Of a stretch of 43,183 bases of DNA, positions 23,810-32,004 are shown piece after piece. The position numbers and the translations under genes are program-made. The notes beneath the pieces were generated by a model, which saw only the letters and a list, made by a program, of their open reading frames with translations, was not told the DNA's origin and did no database searches. Numbering within the stretch: the first letter of the stretch is position 1; each line of letters opens with the position of its first letter. Source of the DNA: an uncultured Frankiales bacterium (GTDB lineage Bacteria > Actinomycetota > Actinomycetes > Mycobacteriales > SCTD01); NCBI GenBank assembly GCA_946479905.1, contig CAMLIA010000012.1, positions 1 to 43,183 of the forward strand. Direction: 5' to 3'.

Positions 23810-26066
23810 AGACAAGCGCTTCGAGGATCGACGGGCGGGGGGCGATGCGGTACGCAGGTGGCTCCTCGCCCAGCAGGTGCCGCACGAAGTAGTCCCAGCG
23901 CCGGCGCCACCAGTGGTGCTGACGGAAGTAGAGCCCGTGGTCCTCCCCGGGCACGATGAGCAGGTCGAAGTCCTTGTCCGCGCTGATGAGCGCGTCGACC
24001 AGCCGCAGTGTGACGTAGGGCGTGACGTTCTCGTCCAGCTCGCCGTGGATGAGCAGGAGCTTGCCGACGAGCGCGTCGACGTGCGCCTCCACCGCGTGGT
24101 TGCGGTAGGCGCCGGACCCGGGCGGCGCGACGTACACCTCGCCCCAGGTCGCGTGGTAGACCTGCGCGTCGTGACCGCCGGCTGACGCGACCCCGACCTT
24201 GTAGAAGTCGGGTTGCAGCATCAGTGCTCGGGCCGACTCGTAGCCGCCGCCGGAGTGCCCGTAGATGCCGACGCGGTCAAGGTCGAGCCAGGGATGGCGG
24301 ACCCCGAGCGCCCTGATCGCCGCCACCCGGTCGTCGAGCCCGGCACGGTCGTCACCGGTCACCCAGGCGTGCATCTGGAAGCCGCGGCCGCGCATCGGCG
24401 TGCCGCGGCCGTCGATCGCCACGACCGCGAATCCGAGGGCTGCCATCGAGGCGGCGTGGAGGTGACCGATGGGACGTCCACCGCACGGGAACGTGATGTG
24501 CGCCGAGCCGAGCTGCGGCCCGGGGTAGGTGTCGTCGAGCACCGGGTAGCGCTGCGACTCCTCGAAGGCCGCCGGGCGGTAGAGGACGCCCCAGACGTCG
24601 GTGGTGCCGTCGGCGCCCTTGACGCAGAAGCGCTCCGGTGGTTCGTAGCCGGCGGCGTACAGCTCCTCGGCGTTCGCCGTCGTGAGGACCGCGAGCTCGG
24701 TGCCGTCACCGTCGAGCAGGCGGCTCACCGGGGGGTGGTCGAGGTAGGACGAGATGTCCACGAACCGATCGGCGTGCGGCGATGCGTAGACCGTGTGGTC
24801 CAGGCCGTCGACGACCAGCGGCTCCACGTCGCCGCCGTCAAGGGGCACGCGGTAGAAGCAGCGGACGTACGGATCGAGCCCTGGCTCGCGTCCGGCCCCG
24901 GTGAACCACACGTGCTCGTCGTCCGCCCCGACGACGTCGACAACGATCCAGTCACCGCTGGTCAGTGGTCGCAGGCCCCCGTCACGACCCACCACCGACA
25001 GGTGCCCCCAGCCCGTGCTCTCGCTCCACCACAGCACGTCACCGTTGGGCAGGGAACGGATCGTGGTCGCGTCCATGGCCATGACGTCCTGCTTGGGCAT
25101 GACCGGCAGGTCGCCGGACTCGGAGTGCAGCACCCGTGTCCGGCCGGTGCCGGCATCCACGGCGAAGAGCGTCAATGACCGGGCGGCGCGACCGTAGGAG
25201 ACCCAGAGCACCTCGGTCCCGTCGGGTGCCCACCACACCTCCTTCGCTGTCACCGCACAGAAGTACGCGGCCAGCTGCGGCCCGCAGTCGGCGACGACGA
25301 GCTCGCCTGTCGTGACGTCGATGCAGACGAGCTCAGCGAGCGGGAGGTGCTCATCACCCACCATGGCGTAGCGCAGGCTGTGCAGCTTCGGCCGACCGCT
25401 GTCCGGCGGCCTGGATTGCACGAGGTGCATCTCTGCGACGGCTCGTTGATCGATCCGCAGCGTGGCTAGCCTGGTTCCGTCCACGGACCAAGCCACGGCA
25501 GGTGGCTTGCGGACGCCGAGCGCGCCGAGAAGGAACATGGACTTGGTCGCGTCGATGGGATTGCCGTACTCGAAGCTCGGCGCTCCGTCGAATGTCAGCT
25601 GTCGCTCCGCTCCCGTCTCGACCTCCCGCACCCAGAGGTCATGGCCCCGCCGGAAGCACACTCGGTCGCCCTGTGGCGACGGCGCCTCGGCAGCGTCGAC
25701 GGCCGGCCGGCCCGTCGGCGCGACGGTGGACGTGGTCAGGTCGATCTGCCACTCGGTGCCCAGCGAGAAGGTCGCCCGCTCCCCGTCCACGCGCAGGTGC
25801 GGCAGCAGCAGCCCTCCCGCGGACAGCTCCACCCCGAGCTGCTCGCCGAGGGCGACTGCGACCTTCTCGTGGTCGAACAGGTCCGAGACCTCGCCCAGGA
25901 CGCCGTCGCCGCGCCGGTAGCGGCGTCCGTCCGCGGTCGACTCGACGAAGGTGAGGTCGGGCCCGTTCCCCAGCCAGGTCGGGACGGCCAGACCTCCGCG
26001 CACCAGCCGTCGCCACGTGTCCGGGAGCAGCCGCTCGGCAGCCGTGTAGGCGTCGGTCATCGTCAT
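23808..26066 (-). CDS. S9 family peptidase, dipeptidyl-peptidase IV type
   Basis: Predicted 752-residue serine peptidase with a DPP IV-type beta-propeller and a C-terminal catalytic domain. The triad is Ser605 in GIYGHSGGGY, Asp678 in HGELDENVTP and His710 in VPGEDHGLYF. The start is the ATG at 26066 (MTMTDAYTAAERLLPDTW), 17 nt after the stop of the AMP-ligase gene and preceded by GGAAGG; the frame upstream of it is only the shadow of that gene. The N-terminus matches the paralogue at 1629-3917 (AERLLPDTWRRLV against AEALLPHNLKKLV). No signal peptide is visible. It is the middle gene of an operon with an AMP-forming ligase and an M38 amidohydrolase, so it probably acts in the same catabolic route. 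Confidence 0.95.
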   Translation of the reverse strand: MTMTDAYTAAERLLPDTWRRLVRGGLAVPTWLGNGPDLTFVESTADGRRYRRGDGVLGEVSDLFDHEKVAVALGEQLGVELSAGGLLLPHLRVDGERATFSLGTEWQIDLTTSTVAPTGRPAVDAAEAPSPQGDRVCFRRGHDLWVREVETGAERQLTFDGAPSFEYGNPIDATKSMFLLGALGVRKPPAVAWSVDGTRLATLRIDQRAVAEMHLVQSRPPDSGRPKLHSLRYAMVGDEHLPLAELVCIDVTTGELVVADCGPQLAAYFCAVTAKEVWWAPDGTEVLWVSYGRAARSLTLFAVDAGTGRTRVLHSESGDLPVMPKQDVMAMDATTIRSLPNGDVLWWSESTGWGHLSVVGRDGGLRPLTSGDWIVVDVVGADDEHVWFTGAGREPGLDPYVRCFYRVPLDGGDVEPLVVDGLDHTVYASPHADRFVDISSYLDHPPVSRLLDGDGTELAVLTTANAEELYAAGYEPPERFCVKGADGTTDVWGVLYRPAAFEESQRYPVLDDTYPGPQLGSAHITFPCGGRPIGHLHAASMAALGFAVVAIDGRGTPMRGRGFQMHAWVTGDDRAGLDDRVAAIRALGVRHPWLDLDRVGIYGHSGGGYESARALMLQPDFYKVGVASAGGHDAQVYHATWGEVYVAPPGSGAYRNHAVEAHVDALVGKLLLIHGELDENVTPYVTLRLVDALISADKDFDLLIVPGEDHGLYFRQHHWWRRRWDYFVRHLLGEEPPAYRIAPRPSILEALV

Positions 26067-26083
26067 GAGGTCGTGGGCCTTCC

Positions 26084-27649
26084 TCAGTGCACGCGGCGGT
26101 CGAGAGCCGCCCAGTAGCGTTCCCGGAGCTGTCGTCGGTCGATCTTGCCAAGGCTGGTGAGGGGGAGGTGGTCGACCAGGTCGACGGTCTTGGGGGTGTG
26201 CAGCGGACCCTTGCGCTGACGGACGTGGCGCATCAGCTCGGCCGGCGCCACATCGTGACCTGGACGTGCGACGACGACGGCCTTCACGGCCTCGCCCCAC
26301 CGCTCGTCGGGCACACCGATCACGGCAGCCAGCGCCACGGACGGGTGCGCGGCGAGGATGTCCTCCACCTCCTTCGGATACACGTTGAAGCCACCGGTGA
26401 TGATGAGGTCCTTCTTGCGGTCGACGAGGTAGAGGTAGCCGTCCTCGTCCTGTCGGGCGAGATCACCGGTGTGCAGCCAGCCCCCACGATGGGCCTCCGC
26501 CGTCAGCTCCGGGCGGTCCCAGTAGCCGAGGGCCACGATCCGACCGCGCACACAGATCTCAGCGATCTCGCCTGGAGCCACACGACGGCCGTCCTCGTCG
26601 AGCAAGGCCACCTCGACACCCGGCAGCGGCCGTCCGCAGGAAGCCAGCAGGTGCGGCCTGCGCACGTCGTGCTCCTCCTTCCGGAGTGCGGTGATCGTCG
26701 CCGGCGCCTCGGCCTGGCCGTAGAGCTGCACGAAGACCTGACCGAAGCGCTCCAGCGCTTCCGCCAGACGGGTGGGGCTCATGGGTGACGCCCCGTAGAC
26801 GAAGGTCTGCAAGGAGCTCAGGTCCGCCGAGGTCGTGGCTGGGCTGTCGAGCAACGCGTAGATCATCGTGGGCACGCCGAAGAGCAGCGTGATCCGATGG
26901 CGCTCCACGTCCTGGACGACCTGCTCGGGTGAGAACCCGCGGGAGAGCACGACAGTGCCTCCTTGCATCCACGTGGGCAGGATGAACGCCGCCGCCGCGT
27001 GGGAGATGGGCGTCACCGCGAGGAACCGGATGTCGCTCGGCAGCTGCCAGCCCGCGATGATGAGGCTGTTCATCTCCACGAAGGTGCTGTGCTGGATGCA
27101 GACCGCCTTGGGGATCCCCGTCGTTCCGCCCGAGTACTGAAGCGCGGCGATGTCCTCCGGCCTGGCCTCTGGCCGGATGCTCGCAGGTGACACGTCCGTC
27201 AGCCGGAGCAGCACGTCATCACCGACCTCGGAGGGCCCCAGGGACAGCACGTGCTTGAGCTCCGGGACCTGCTGGACCACCTCCGCGACCAGGTGCTCGT
27301 AGCACGCGGGATCGAACAGGAGCCCCATCGCACGTGAGTCGTTGAGCCCGAAGGCGTGATCATCGGCGGAGCCGAGGGGTGGGAGGGCGCCGGCCCACGC
27401 CCCACTCGCTCGGACCGCCAGCGTCGCGATGAGCGACTCCGCAGAGTTCGGAGCCAGCACCATGAGGCCGGTGCCGCGGCTGAATCCCAGCGCCTCGAAG
27501 AGCGTGACGTACTGCGCCATCCGGGCCAGCACCTCGCGGCCGGTCCATGACCGCTCGCCGTCGACCAGGGCCAGCCGGTCGGGGAAGCGCTCGAGGGCCC
27601 AGATCGTCAGACTCGTCTGGGTGCTCCCGGCTCGCAACGCGTCCCCCAC
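26084..27649 (-). CDS. AMP-dependent acyl-CoA synthetase/ligase
   Basis: Predicted 521-residue adenylate-forming enzyme that would activate a carboxylic acid with ATP and CoA. Motifs in order: YSGGTTGIPKAV (ATP-binding P-loop-like), YGQAEAPATIT, HTGDLARQDEDGYLYLVDRKKDLI (hinge region) and the C-terminal catalytic Lys in SLGKIDRRQL. The start is uncertain. The GTG at 27649 has a TAGCGT -10-like box 8 nt upstream and gives a normal family N-terminus. The ATG at 27709 would add 20 residues rich in Cys and Trp and would abut an ATG of the divergent AraC gene. It is the first gene of the operon with an S9 peptidase and an M38 amidohydrolase. The acid it activates is unknown; it might be an acyl group freed from a conjugate by the hydrolases. 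Confidence 0.92.
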   Translation of the reverse strand: MGDALRAGSTQTSLTIWALERFPDRLALVDGERSWTGREVLARMAQYVTLFEALGFSRGTGLMVLAPNSAESLIATLAVRASGAWAGALPPLGSADDHAFGLNDSRAMGLLFDPACYEHLVAEVVQQVPELKHVLSLGPSEVGDDVLLRLTDVSPASIRPEARPEDIAALQYSGGTTGIPKAVCIQHSTFVEMNSLIIAGWQLPSDIRFLAVTPISHAAAAFILPTWMQGGTVVLSRGFSPEQVVQDVERHRITLLFGVPTMIYALLDSPATTSADLSSLQTFVYGASPMSPTRLAEALERFGQVFVQLYGQAEAPATITALRKEEHDVRRPHLLASCGRPLPGVEVALLDEDGRRVAPGEIAEICVRGRIVALGYWDRPELTAEAHRGGWLHTGDLARQDEDGYLYLVDRKKDLIITGGFNVYPKEVEDILAAHPSVALAAVIGVPDERWGEAVKAVVVARPGHDVAPAELMRHVRQRKGPLHTPKTVDLVDHLPLTSLGKIDRRQLRERYWAALDRRVH

Positions 27650-27737
27650 GAGGGACGACGCTAGGCACCAACTGTCCCCGGCGGGAGGACCGCATCTCGC
27701 AGCATCCATGACCGAACCGCGCAGCCCTGAGCCTTGT

Positions 27738-27743
27738 TACCGT
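27738..27743 (+). promoter_or_regulatory. -10-like box (TACCGT) of the AraC-family gene
   Basis: TACCGT ends 6 nt before the GTG at 27750, the distance expected of a leaderless transcript. No clear -35 is seen. It supports the GTG as the start rather than the ATG at 27708. Confidence 0.4.
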
Positions 27744-27749
27744 CGGCAC

Positions 27750-28784
27750 GTGCACACGGTGCCGATCTCGTCGCTGCAGCGGTGGATGCGTGTGGCCGAG
27801 GGCTGCCGGTTGGACCGCGACGAGCTCCTCGCCAGCTTGGGCGTCAGCTCGGAGGTGCTCGAGACAGCGGCAGGTCGCGCGACGCCAGACCAGCTGTTCG
27901 CCCTCATCCGCATCGTCCACGACGCGCAGGACGACGAGATGCTGCGGCGCAGCACCCACCCGGTGCCCAGGGGAACGACGGCGGTCCTGGCGCGCACGCT
28001 CATCACCAGCCCGGACCTCGGTACGGCACTGAAGCGCGCAGAGCGCTACGTGCCGGTCTTCCCGGGACTGCCCAGCCTGGCAGTGGAGCGCGGACCCGGA
28101 CGCGTGCGGGTCCAGCTCGACACGTCGTGCGTCGACGACCCGACGCACATCCTCAACGACGCGATCTTGGCCGCGGTGCACCGCTTCGCGGGTTGGCTCA
28201 TCGGTCGGCGGATCCCCCTCACCGCCCTGGAGATGCCCTACCCGCAGCCGCCGTCGCCGCTCGAGTACGACCTCATGTACCGCTGCCAGCCGACGTACGG
28301 GCATCGGAAAGCCGCGCTCGAGTTCGACGCGGCCCTGCTCACCGCGCCCGTGATCCGGACGGAGGGCGAGCTGGAGGAGTTCATCGCCAACGCCCCACAA
28401 GGCCTCGTCGTCCTGTTCGACTACGAGAGCACGATCACCGAGCAGGTTCGCCGCATCCTGCACACGTCGCTCGCGGGCACGTGGCCGAGCGCCGAGGACG
28501 TCGCACGGCGGCTGGCCATCTCCCCCCAGCACCTGCGCCGCCGGCTGCACAGCGAACAGACCTCGCTGTCGCAGCTACGTGAAGCTGTGCTCCGCGACGC
28601 TGCCGTCACGAGCCTCACAGGTGGTACGGAGAGCATCGCAGAGCTCAGCGAGCGGCTGGGCTTCTCGGAGGAGAGCGCCTTCCGGAGAGCGTTCCGGCGT
28701 TGGACGGGAAGTCCACCCAGCTCGTACCGTAGACCGCCACCTCAGGAGCGCGAAGGTCATGCTTCGTGCGAGGAACGGTCATAG
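27750..28784 (+). CDS. AraC family transcriptional regulator
   Basis: Predicted 344-residue regulator with an N-terminal 'arabinose-binding-like' effector domain (PF12625 type, about residues 5-190) and a C-terminal AraC DNA-binding domain of two helix-turn-helix motifs. The first reads SAEDVARRLAISPQHLRRRLHSEQ; the second reads SIAELSERLGFSEESAFRRAFRRWTGSPPSSYR, which carries the family signature. Relatives such as OruR and ArgR control amino acid or aromatic catabolism. The GTG start is taken from a TACCGT box 6 nt upstream; an ATG at 27708 would add 14 residues. It is transcribed away from the ligase/S9/M38 operon across a short gap, so it most likely controls that operon. Confidence 0.92.
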   Translation: MHTVPISSLQRWMRVAEGCRLDRDELLASLGVSSEVLETAAGRATPDQLFALIRIVHDAQDDEMLRRSTHPVPRGTTAVLARTLITSPDLGTALKRAERYVPVFPGLPSLAVERGPGRVRVQLDTSCVDDPTHILNDAILAAVHRFAGWLIGRRIPLTALEMPYPQPPSPLEYDLMYRCQPTYGHRKAALEFDAALLTAPVIRTEGELEEFIANAPQGLVVLFDYESTITEQVRRILHTSLAGTWPSAEDVARRLAISPQHLRRRLHSEQTSLSQLREAVLRDAAVTSLTGGTESIAELSERLGFSEESAFRRAFRRWTGSPPSSYRRPPPQEREGHASCEERS

Positions 28785-28804
28785 CGGACGAGTCACGGCT
28801 TCCT

Positions 28805-28810
28805 TAGCCT
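28805..28810 (+). promoter_or_regulatory. -10-like box (TAGCCT) before the small CxxC gene
   Basis: TAGCCT ends 7 nt before the GTG at 28818, compatible with a leaderless transcript for the small gene and the solute-binding-like gene behind it. No -35 is recognised. Confidence 0.35.
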
Positions 28811-28817
28811 CAGGGTC

Positions 28818-29078
28818 GTGCCAGAGGCTGTCCTCGACGACATCGACCGTGAGGCCGACGCGTCCTGCGCCGCCCGCCGTGAGCTGACCCTGATCATCGG
28901 GACCACCCGGGACGTCCTGTGCGACAGCTGCTACGACCAGCGATTTGACGCCGTGCACGACGAAGGGCGGACAGGCCCTGCCGCCCTCACGTCGAAGGGC
29001 GAGAAGCTCAAGGCGCTCTTCGCCTTCCCTGCACTGGACAAGGACCTGTTCCACCGGGTGCTGGAGGCGCGGCCGTGA
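28818..29078 (+). CDS. small hypothetical protein with a CxxC motif
   Basis: Predicted 86-residue protein; I do not recognise the family. It has a first Cys at residue 17 (ASCAARRELTL) and a CxxC pair in VLCDSCYDQRF, which could bind a metal or form a disulfide. No signal peptide or membrane segment is visible. It starts with GTG, 7 nt after a TAGCCT box. Its stop overlaps the start of the next gene as GTGA, which argues that it is a real, co-translated gene. Its composition (acidic and basic residues with normal hydrophobic spacing) looks protein-like. It may serve the solute-binding-like protein downstream, but nothing shows how. Confidence 0.65.
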   Translation: MPEAVLDDIDREADASCAARRELTLIIGTTRDVLCDSCYDQRFDAVHDEGRTGPAALTSKGEKLKALFAFPALDKDLFHRVLEARP

Positions 29079-30832
29079 CGACGTCCAGAGGGCGGTCGTG
29101 GCCGGTGGCGGCCCTCAACGGAGCGGTCGCTCTCACCGTCCTCGCGCTCGTTGCTGTGCTCGCGCTCGTCGTGAAGCCTCCTTCGCCGCCCGGCATCGCC
29201 GCCTTCGCACCGCAGGCCAGCAAGCCGATCACCAAGGCTCCGCAAGCCCAGTCGGCCGCATTCGGCACCGGCCAGGGACGGTGCGACGTCGGCCAGACGT
29301 GTGTCAAACCGTCACCGTCACCAACACCGAGATCAGGCACAGCGGCCGCCGTTCCCAGCGCCGCACGGGTGGACCGCGGTGTGCCGAGCGCCCTGCAGTG
29401 CTACACGTGGCCGGACGGCGCAGTCACGCAGACGTTCGACCCTCAATCGCCTCCATGCATCGCGAGCTGGGACGACCGCAAGGGGAACGGAGGGGCTACC
29501 TCACCGGGTGTGTCAGCGACCGAGATCCGCGTCGCGCTGCCCGTCAGCAACGTGGGAAGCCCAACCGGGTCGTGGCCGGATCTGAAGCCGATCGTGGACT
29601 TCTTCAACACGCATTACCAGTTCTACGGGCGGCAGATCAAGATCGTCCCGTTCATCTCCCAGCAGGCGAACGACCAGTACACCGGGACCTACAACAACCC
29701 CACTTCGCAACACGCCGATGCCGAGCACATCACCCAGTTGAAGGTCTTCGCGTCGACCGACTTCGTCGACCCGGCTCCTGGCAGCGCATCTCTTCCGACG
29801 TTCCGGGATGTGCTGAGAGCCAAGAAGATCATCTCACTCGCCGGGGGCGAGCAGACCCCCTTCGCCACGTCGAGAGACCTAGCCGCCGCCGCGCCGTACG
29901 AGTGGAGCTATTACGGCACGATCGACACGCTCCTGCGGAACGTGGCTGTCGTGACGTGCAGGCAGCTCGTGGGGAAGCCGGCCGTGCACGCACCCGATCC
30001 CAAGCTGCGGACGAGAGCACGCAAGTTCGCCGTCGTCATCCCGGAGGAGAGCAAGATCGGGGGGCCCTTGCCGGGACTCGACGGGTTCCTCCGAGTGCTG
30101 GACGGCTGCGGCGTCCGCTCTCCAAGACTGGTCCGGTACACGAACGGTTCAGGCAACAACACGGCGCTTTCGGCCAGCTTCCAGCAGCTGGCGGCGGATG
30201 GTGTCACCAGCTTGATCTACTTCCCGTACCAGGGCAGCGGGACCGGCTCGTCACCCATGGAGGTGGCTCTGACCGTGAACTTCCGGCCGGAGTGGATCCT
30301 GATCGGACACAGCACCTACTTGACCGCGCATCAGCTCAACAACCCGGAGTCGGAGACCTCCGGTGCGTTCGGAGTCGGTGTCTGGAACAAGATGCCTGGG
30401 CTTGCCGAGGAGATGTGGGCGCAGGCCTACCTTGCCGCTGGAGGGAATCCTGCTCCTCTCAACAGCGGAGGCCTGATCCCGGGGCGCGGGTTCTACAACG
30501 AGATGCTGCTGCTGGCTGCCGGACTGCAGATGGCTGGCCCCCACCTCACGCCGCAGTCGTTCGCGCAAGGCTTGAGGTCGACCACGTTCCCCAATCCGGG
30601 TGCCGGCGTCGCGCCGTTCTACCAGGGCACAGTGGGCTTCGTCCCTGGCGACGCTGCGATGGTGCGGGACTTCGCAGGCATATGGCTGGACACCCGCATG
30701 CCGGGACCAGCGGTCGCGGGGGCCAAGAACCTCAACGAGTCAGGCGCGTTCTGCTACGTGGGACTCGGATACCGAAGGGGATCCGAGACGTGGCCAACCG
30801 GCGATGGCTTCTACGCCGGTCACTGCCGCTGA
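29075..30832 (+). CDS. membrane-anchored type-1 solute-binding-like protein
   Basis: Predicted 585-residue extracellular protein. Residues 12-33 form one hydrophobic segment without a lipobox Cys, so it is an N-terminal anchor or uncleaved signal. A Pro/Ala/Ser-rich linker to about residue 105 follows. Next come CYTWPDG (109-115) and QTFDPQSPPC (119-128), then a domain resembling branched-chain amino acid binding proteins, starting near SATEIRVALPVSN. The two-cysteine motif recurs with identical spacing in the protein at 35182-36735, and the C-terminal half is also related (FYNEMLLLAAGLQMAGP.LTPQSFAQGL). It starts with GTG in a GTGA overlap with the small CxxC gene. No transporter genes are adjacent, so a role as ligand receptor or enzyme-associated binder is as likely as classic ABC uptake. 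Confidence 0.88.
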   Translation: MTTSRGRSWPVAALNGAVALTVLALVAVLALVVKPPSPPGIAAFAPQASKPITKAPQAQSAAFGTGQGRCDVGQTCVKPSPSPTPRSGTAAAVPSAARVDRGVPSALQCYTWPDGAVTQTFDPQSPPCIASWDDRKGNGGATSPGVSATEIRVALPVSNVGSPTGSWPDLKPIVDFFNTHYQFYGRQIKIVPFISQQANDQYTGTYNNPTSQHADAEHITQLKVFASTDFVDPAPGSASLPTFRDVLRAKKIISLAGGEQTPFATSRDLAAAAPYEWSYYGTIDTLLRNVAVVTCRQLVGKPAVHAPDPKLRTRARKFAVVIPEESKIGGPLPGLDGFLRVLDGCGVRSPRLVRYTNGSGNNTALSASFQQLAADGVTSLIYFPYQGSGTGSSPMEVALTVNFRPEWILIGHSTYLTAHQLNNPESETSGAFGVGVWNKMPGLAEEMWAQAYLAAGGNPAPLNSGGLIPGRGFYNEMLLLAAGLQMAGPHLTPQSFAQGLRSTTFPNPGAGVAPFYQGTVGFVPGDAAMVRDFAGIWLDTRMPGPAVAGAKNLNESGAFCYVGLGYRRGSETWPTGDGFYAGHCR

Positions 30833-30893
30833 TGTGCCTCTCCTGACAGGCAGAAGGGCAACTCATGATGCGAGGCGTTCACCGGGGGCACGC

Positions 30894-31829
30894 GTGCGGG
30901 CGATAGGCGTTACGGAGTTCGGCGGCTCGGAGAAGCTGCACGAGGTCGAGCTGCCCGAGCGCCATCCCGGCCCCGGGGAGGTGAGAGTGCGCGTGACAGC
31001 CTGCGCCGTGAACGCCACCGACACGTATGTCCCAACCGGGATGCTCGCGTTCGAGCCTGTCAAGCAGTTCCCGTACGTACCGGGGATGGACGTGGCAGGC
31101 CTCGTCGACGAGGTAGGGGACGCCGTTGACTCCATCAGTGTCGGGGACCGAGTCATGGGTCTTGTCGTGCCGCACCAGTCGCACGGCGGATACAGCGAGA
31201 GCGTGGTCCTGCCGTCCACATCCGTCGTCCACGCTCCTGCTGGCTGCAGCGACGCGGAGGCCTCCACCCTCCCGATGAATGCCCTCACTGCGCGCTTGGC
31301 GCTGGATCGACTCGCTCTAGGCTCCGACGATCCGCTGGCCGTCACGGGGGCAGCCGGATCAGTGGGTGGCTACTGCGTCCAGCTTGCGAAAGCCGATGGT
31401 CTGCAGGTGATCGCAGACGCATCTCGCGCCGACCGCGACCTCGTCTGCGGACTTGGCGCCGACACGGTGCTCGATCGAGGGGAGGACGTTGCGGCGCGAA
31501 TCCGCGAGCACATGCCTCACGGTGTTGCCGGGCTGGTCGACGGAGCGGTGTTGGACGAGAGGGCGCTTCCGGCAGTTCGCGACGGCGGGGCCATGGTCAC
31601 TCTGCGCGGCTGGCGCGGGCAACAGGCACGCGGCATCATCCTCCACCCGATCTCGATCCTGGAGTATGCCGAGAACCGAGCGGCTCTCGAACGGATCCGC
31701 GAGCAGGTGGAGGCCGGACTGCTCACACCGCGCGTGGCCACGGTCATGCCGGCAAGCCAGGCGGCGCGGGCACACGCGATGCTGGCCGCTGGGGGGGTCC
31801 GGGGCCGGATCGTCCTCACCTGGGACTGA
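30894..31829 (+). CDS. MDR family NAD(P)-dependent oxidoreductase (quinone reductase-like)
   Basis: Predicted 311-residue medium-chain reductase of the zinc-free quinone oxidoreductase type. It begins MRAIGVTEFGGSEKLHEVELPERHPGPGEVRVRVTACAVNATD, the usual GroES-like start. VTGAAGSVGGYCVQLAK is the nucleotide-binding motif near residue 150. The structural zinc Cys cluster of true alcohol dehydrogenases is absent. The GTG at 30894 is the first start that matches the family; the frame upstream overlaps the solute-binding-like gene and reads as noise. The gap to that gene is 61 bp, so the two may be co-transcribed. Such enzymes reduce quinones or alpha,beta-unsaturated carbonyls; the actual substrate is unknown. 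The 175-bp gap after it (31830-32004) shows no gene and no clear terminator. Confidence 0.9.
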   Translation: MRAIGVTEFGGSEKLHEVELPERHPGPGEVRVRVTACAVNATDTYVPTGMLAFEPVKQFPYVPGMDVAGLVDEVGDAVDSISVGDRVMGLVVPHQSHGGYSESVVLPSTSVVHAPAGCSDAEASTLPMNALTARLALDRLALGSDDPLAVTGAAGSVGGYCVQLAKADGLQVIADASRADRDLVCGLGADTVLDRGEDVAARIREHMPHGVAGLVDGAVLDERALPAVRDGGAMVTLRGWRGQQARGIILHPISILEYAENRAALERIREQVEAGLLTPRVATVMPASQAARAHAMLAAGGVRGRIVLTWD

Positions 31830-32004
31830 CGCGACACCACGCATGGTCCGGTGTGACGGCGCGGCTGGACACCGCATCTCTGCAACCCAGCCCCGACAGC
31901 TTCGGTGATCGTGACGGCCTTGAGGGGCAGCGGCGGGGGCGGCAACGCACGGATGACGGTCTGACGCTCCAGGGGCCGGGCGCACGATCAGGCTCAGCTC
32001 GACG

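Noticed and set aside
27429..27749. Upstream extension of the AraC-family gene and an ATG at 27708 as its start
   Set aside because: The upstream part is antisense to the acyl-CoA synthetase. The ATG at 27708 shares its bases with a possible ATG of the opposite gene, and the GTG at 27750 has a better-placed -10 box.
31830..32004. Search for a terminator or small RNA between the convergent MDR and S9 genes
   Set aside because: No stable hairpin with a T-run and no conserved structure could be seen by eye.
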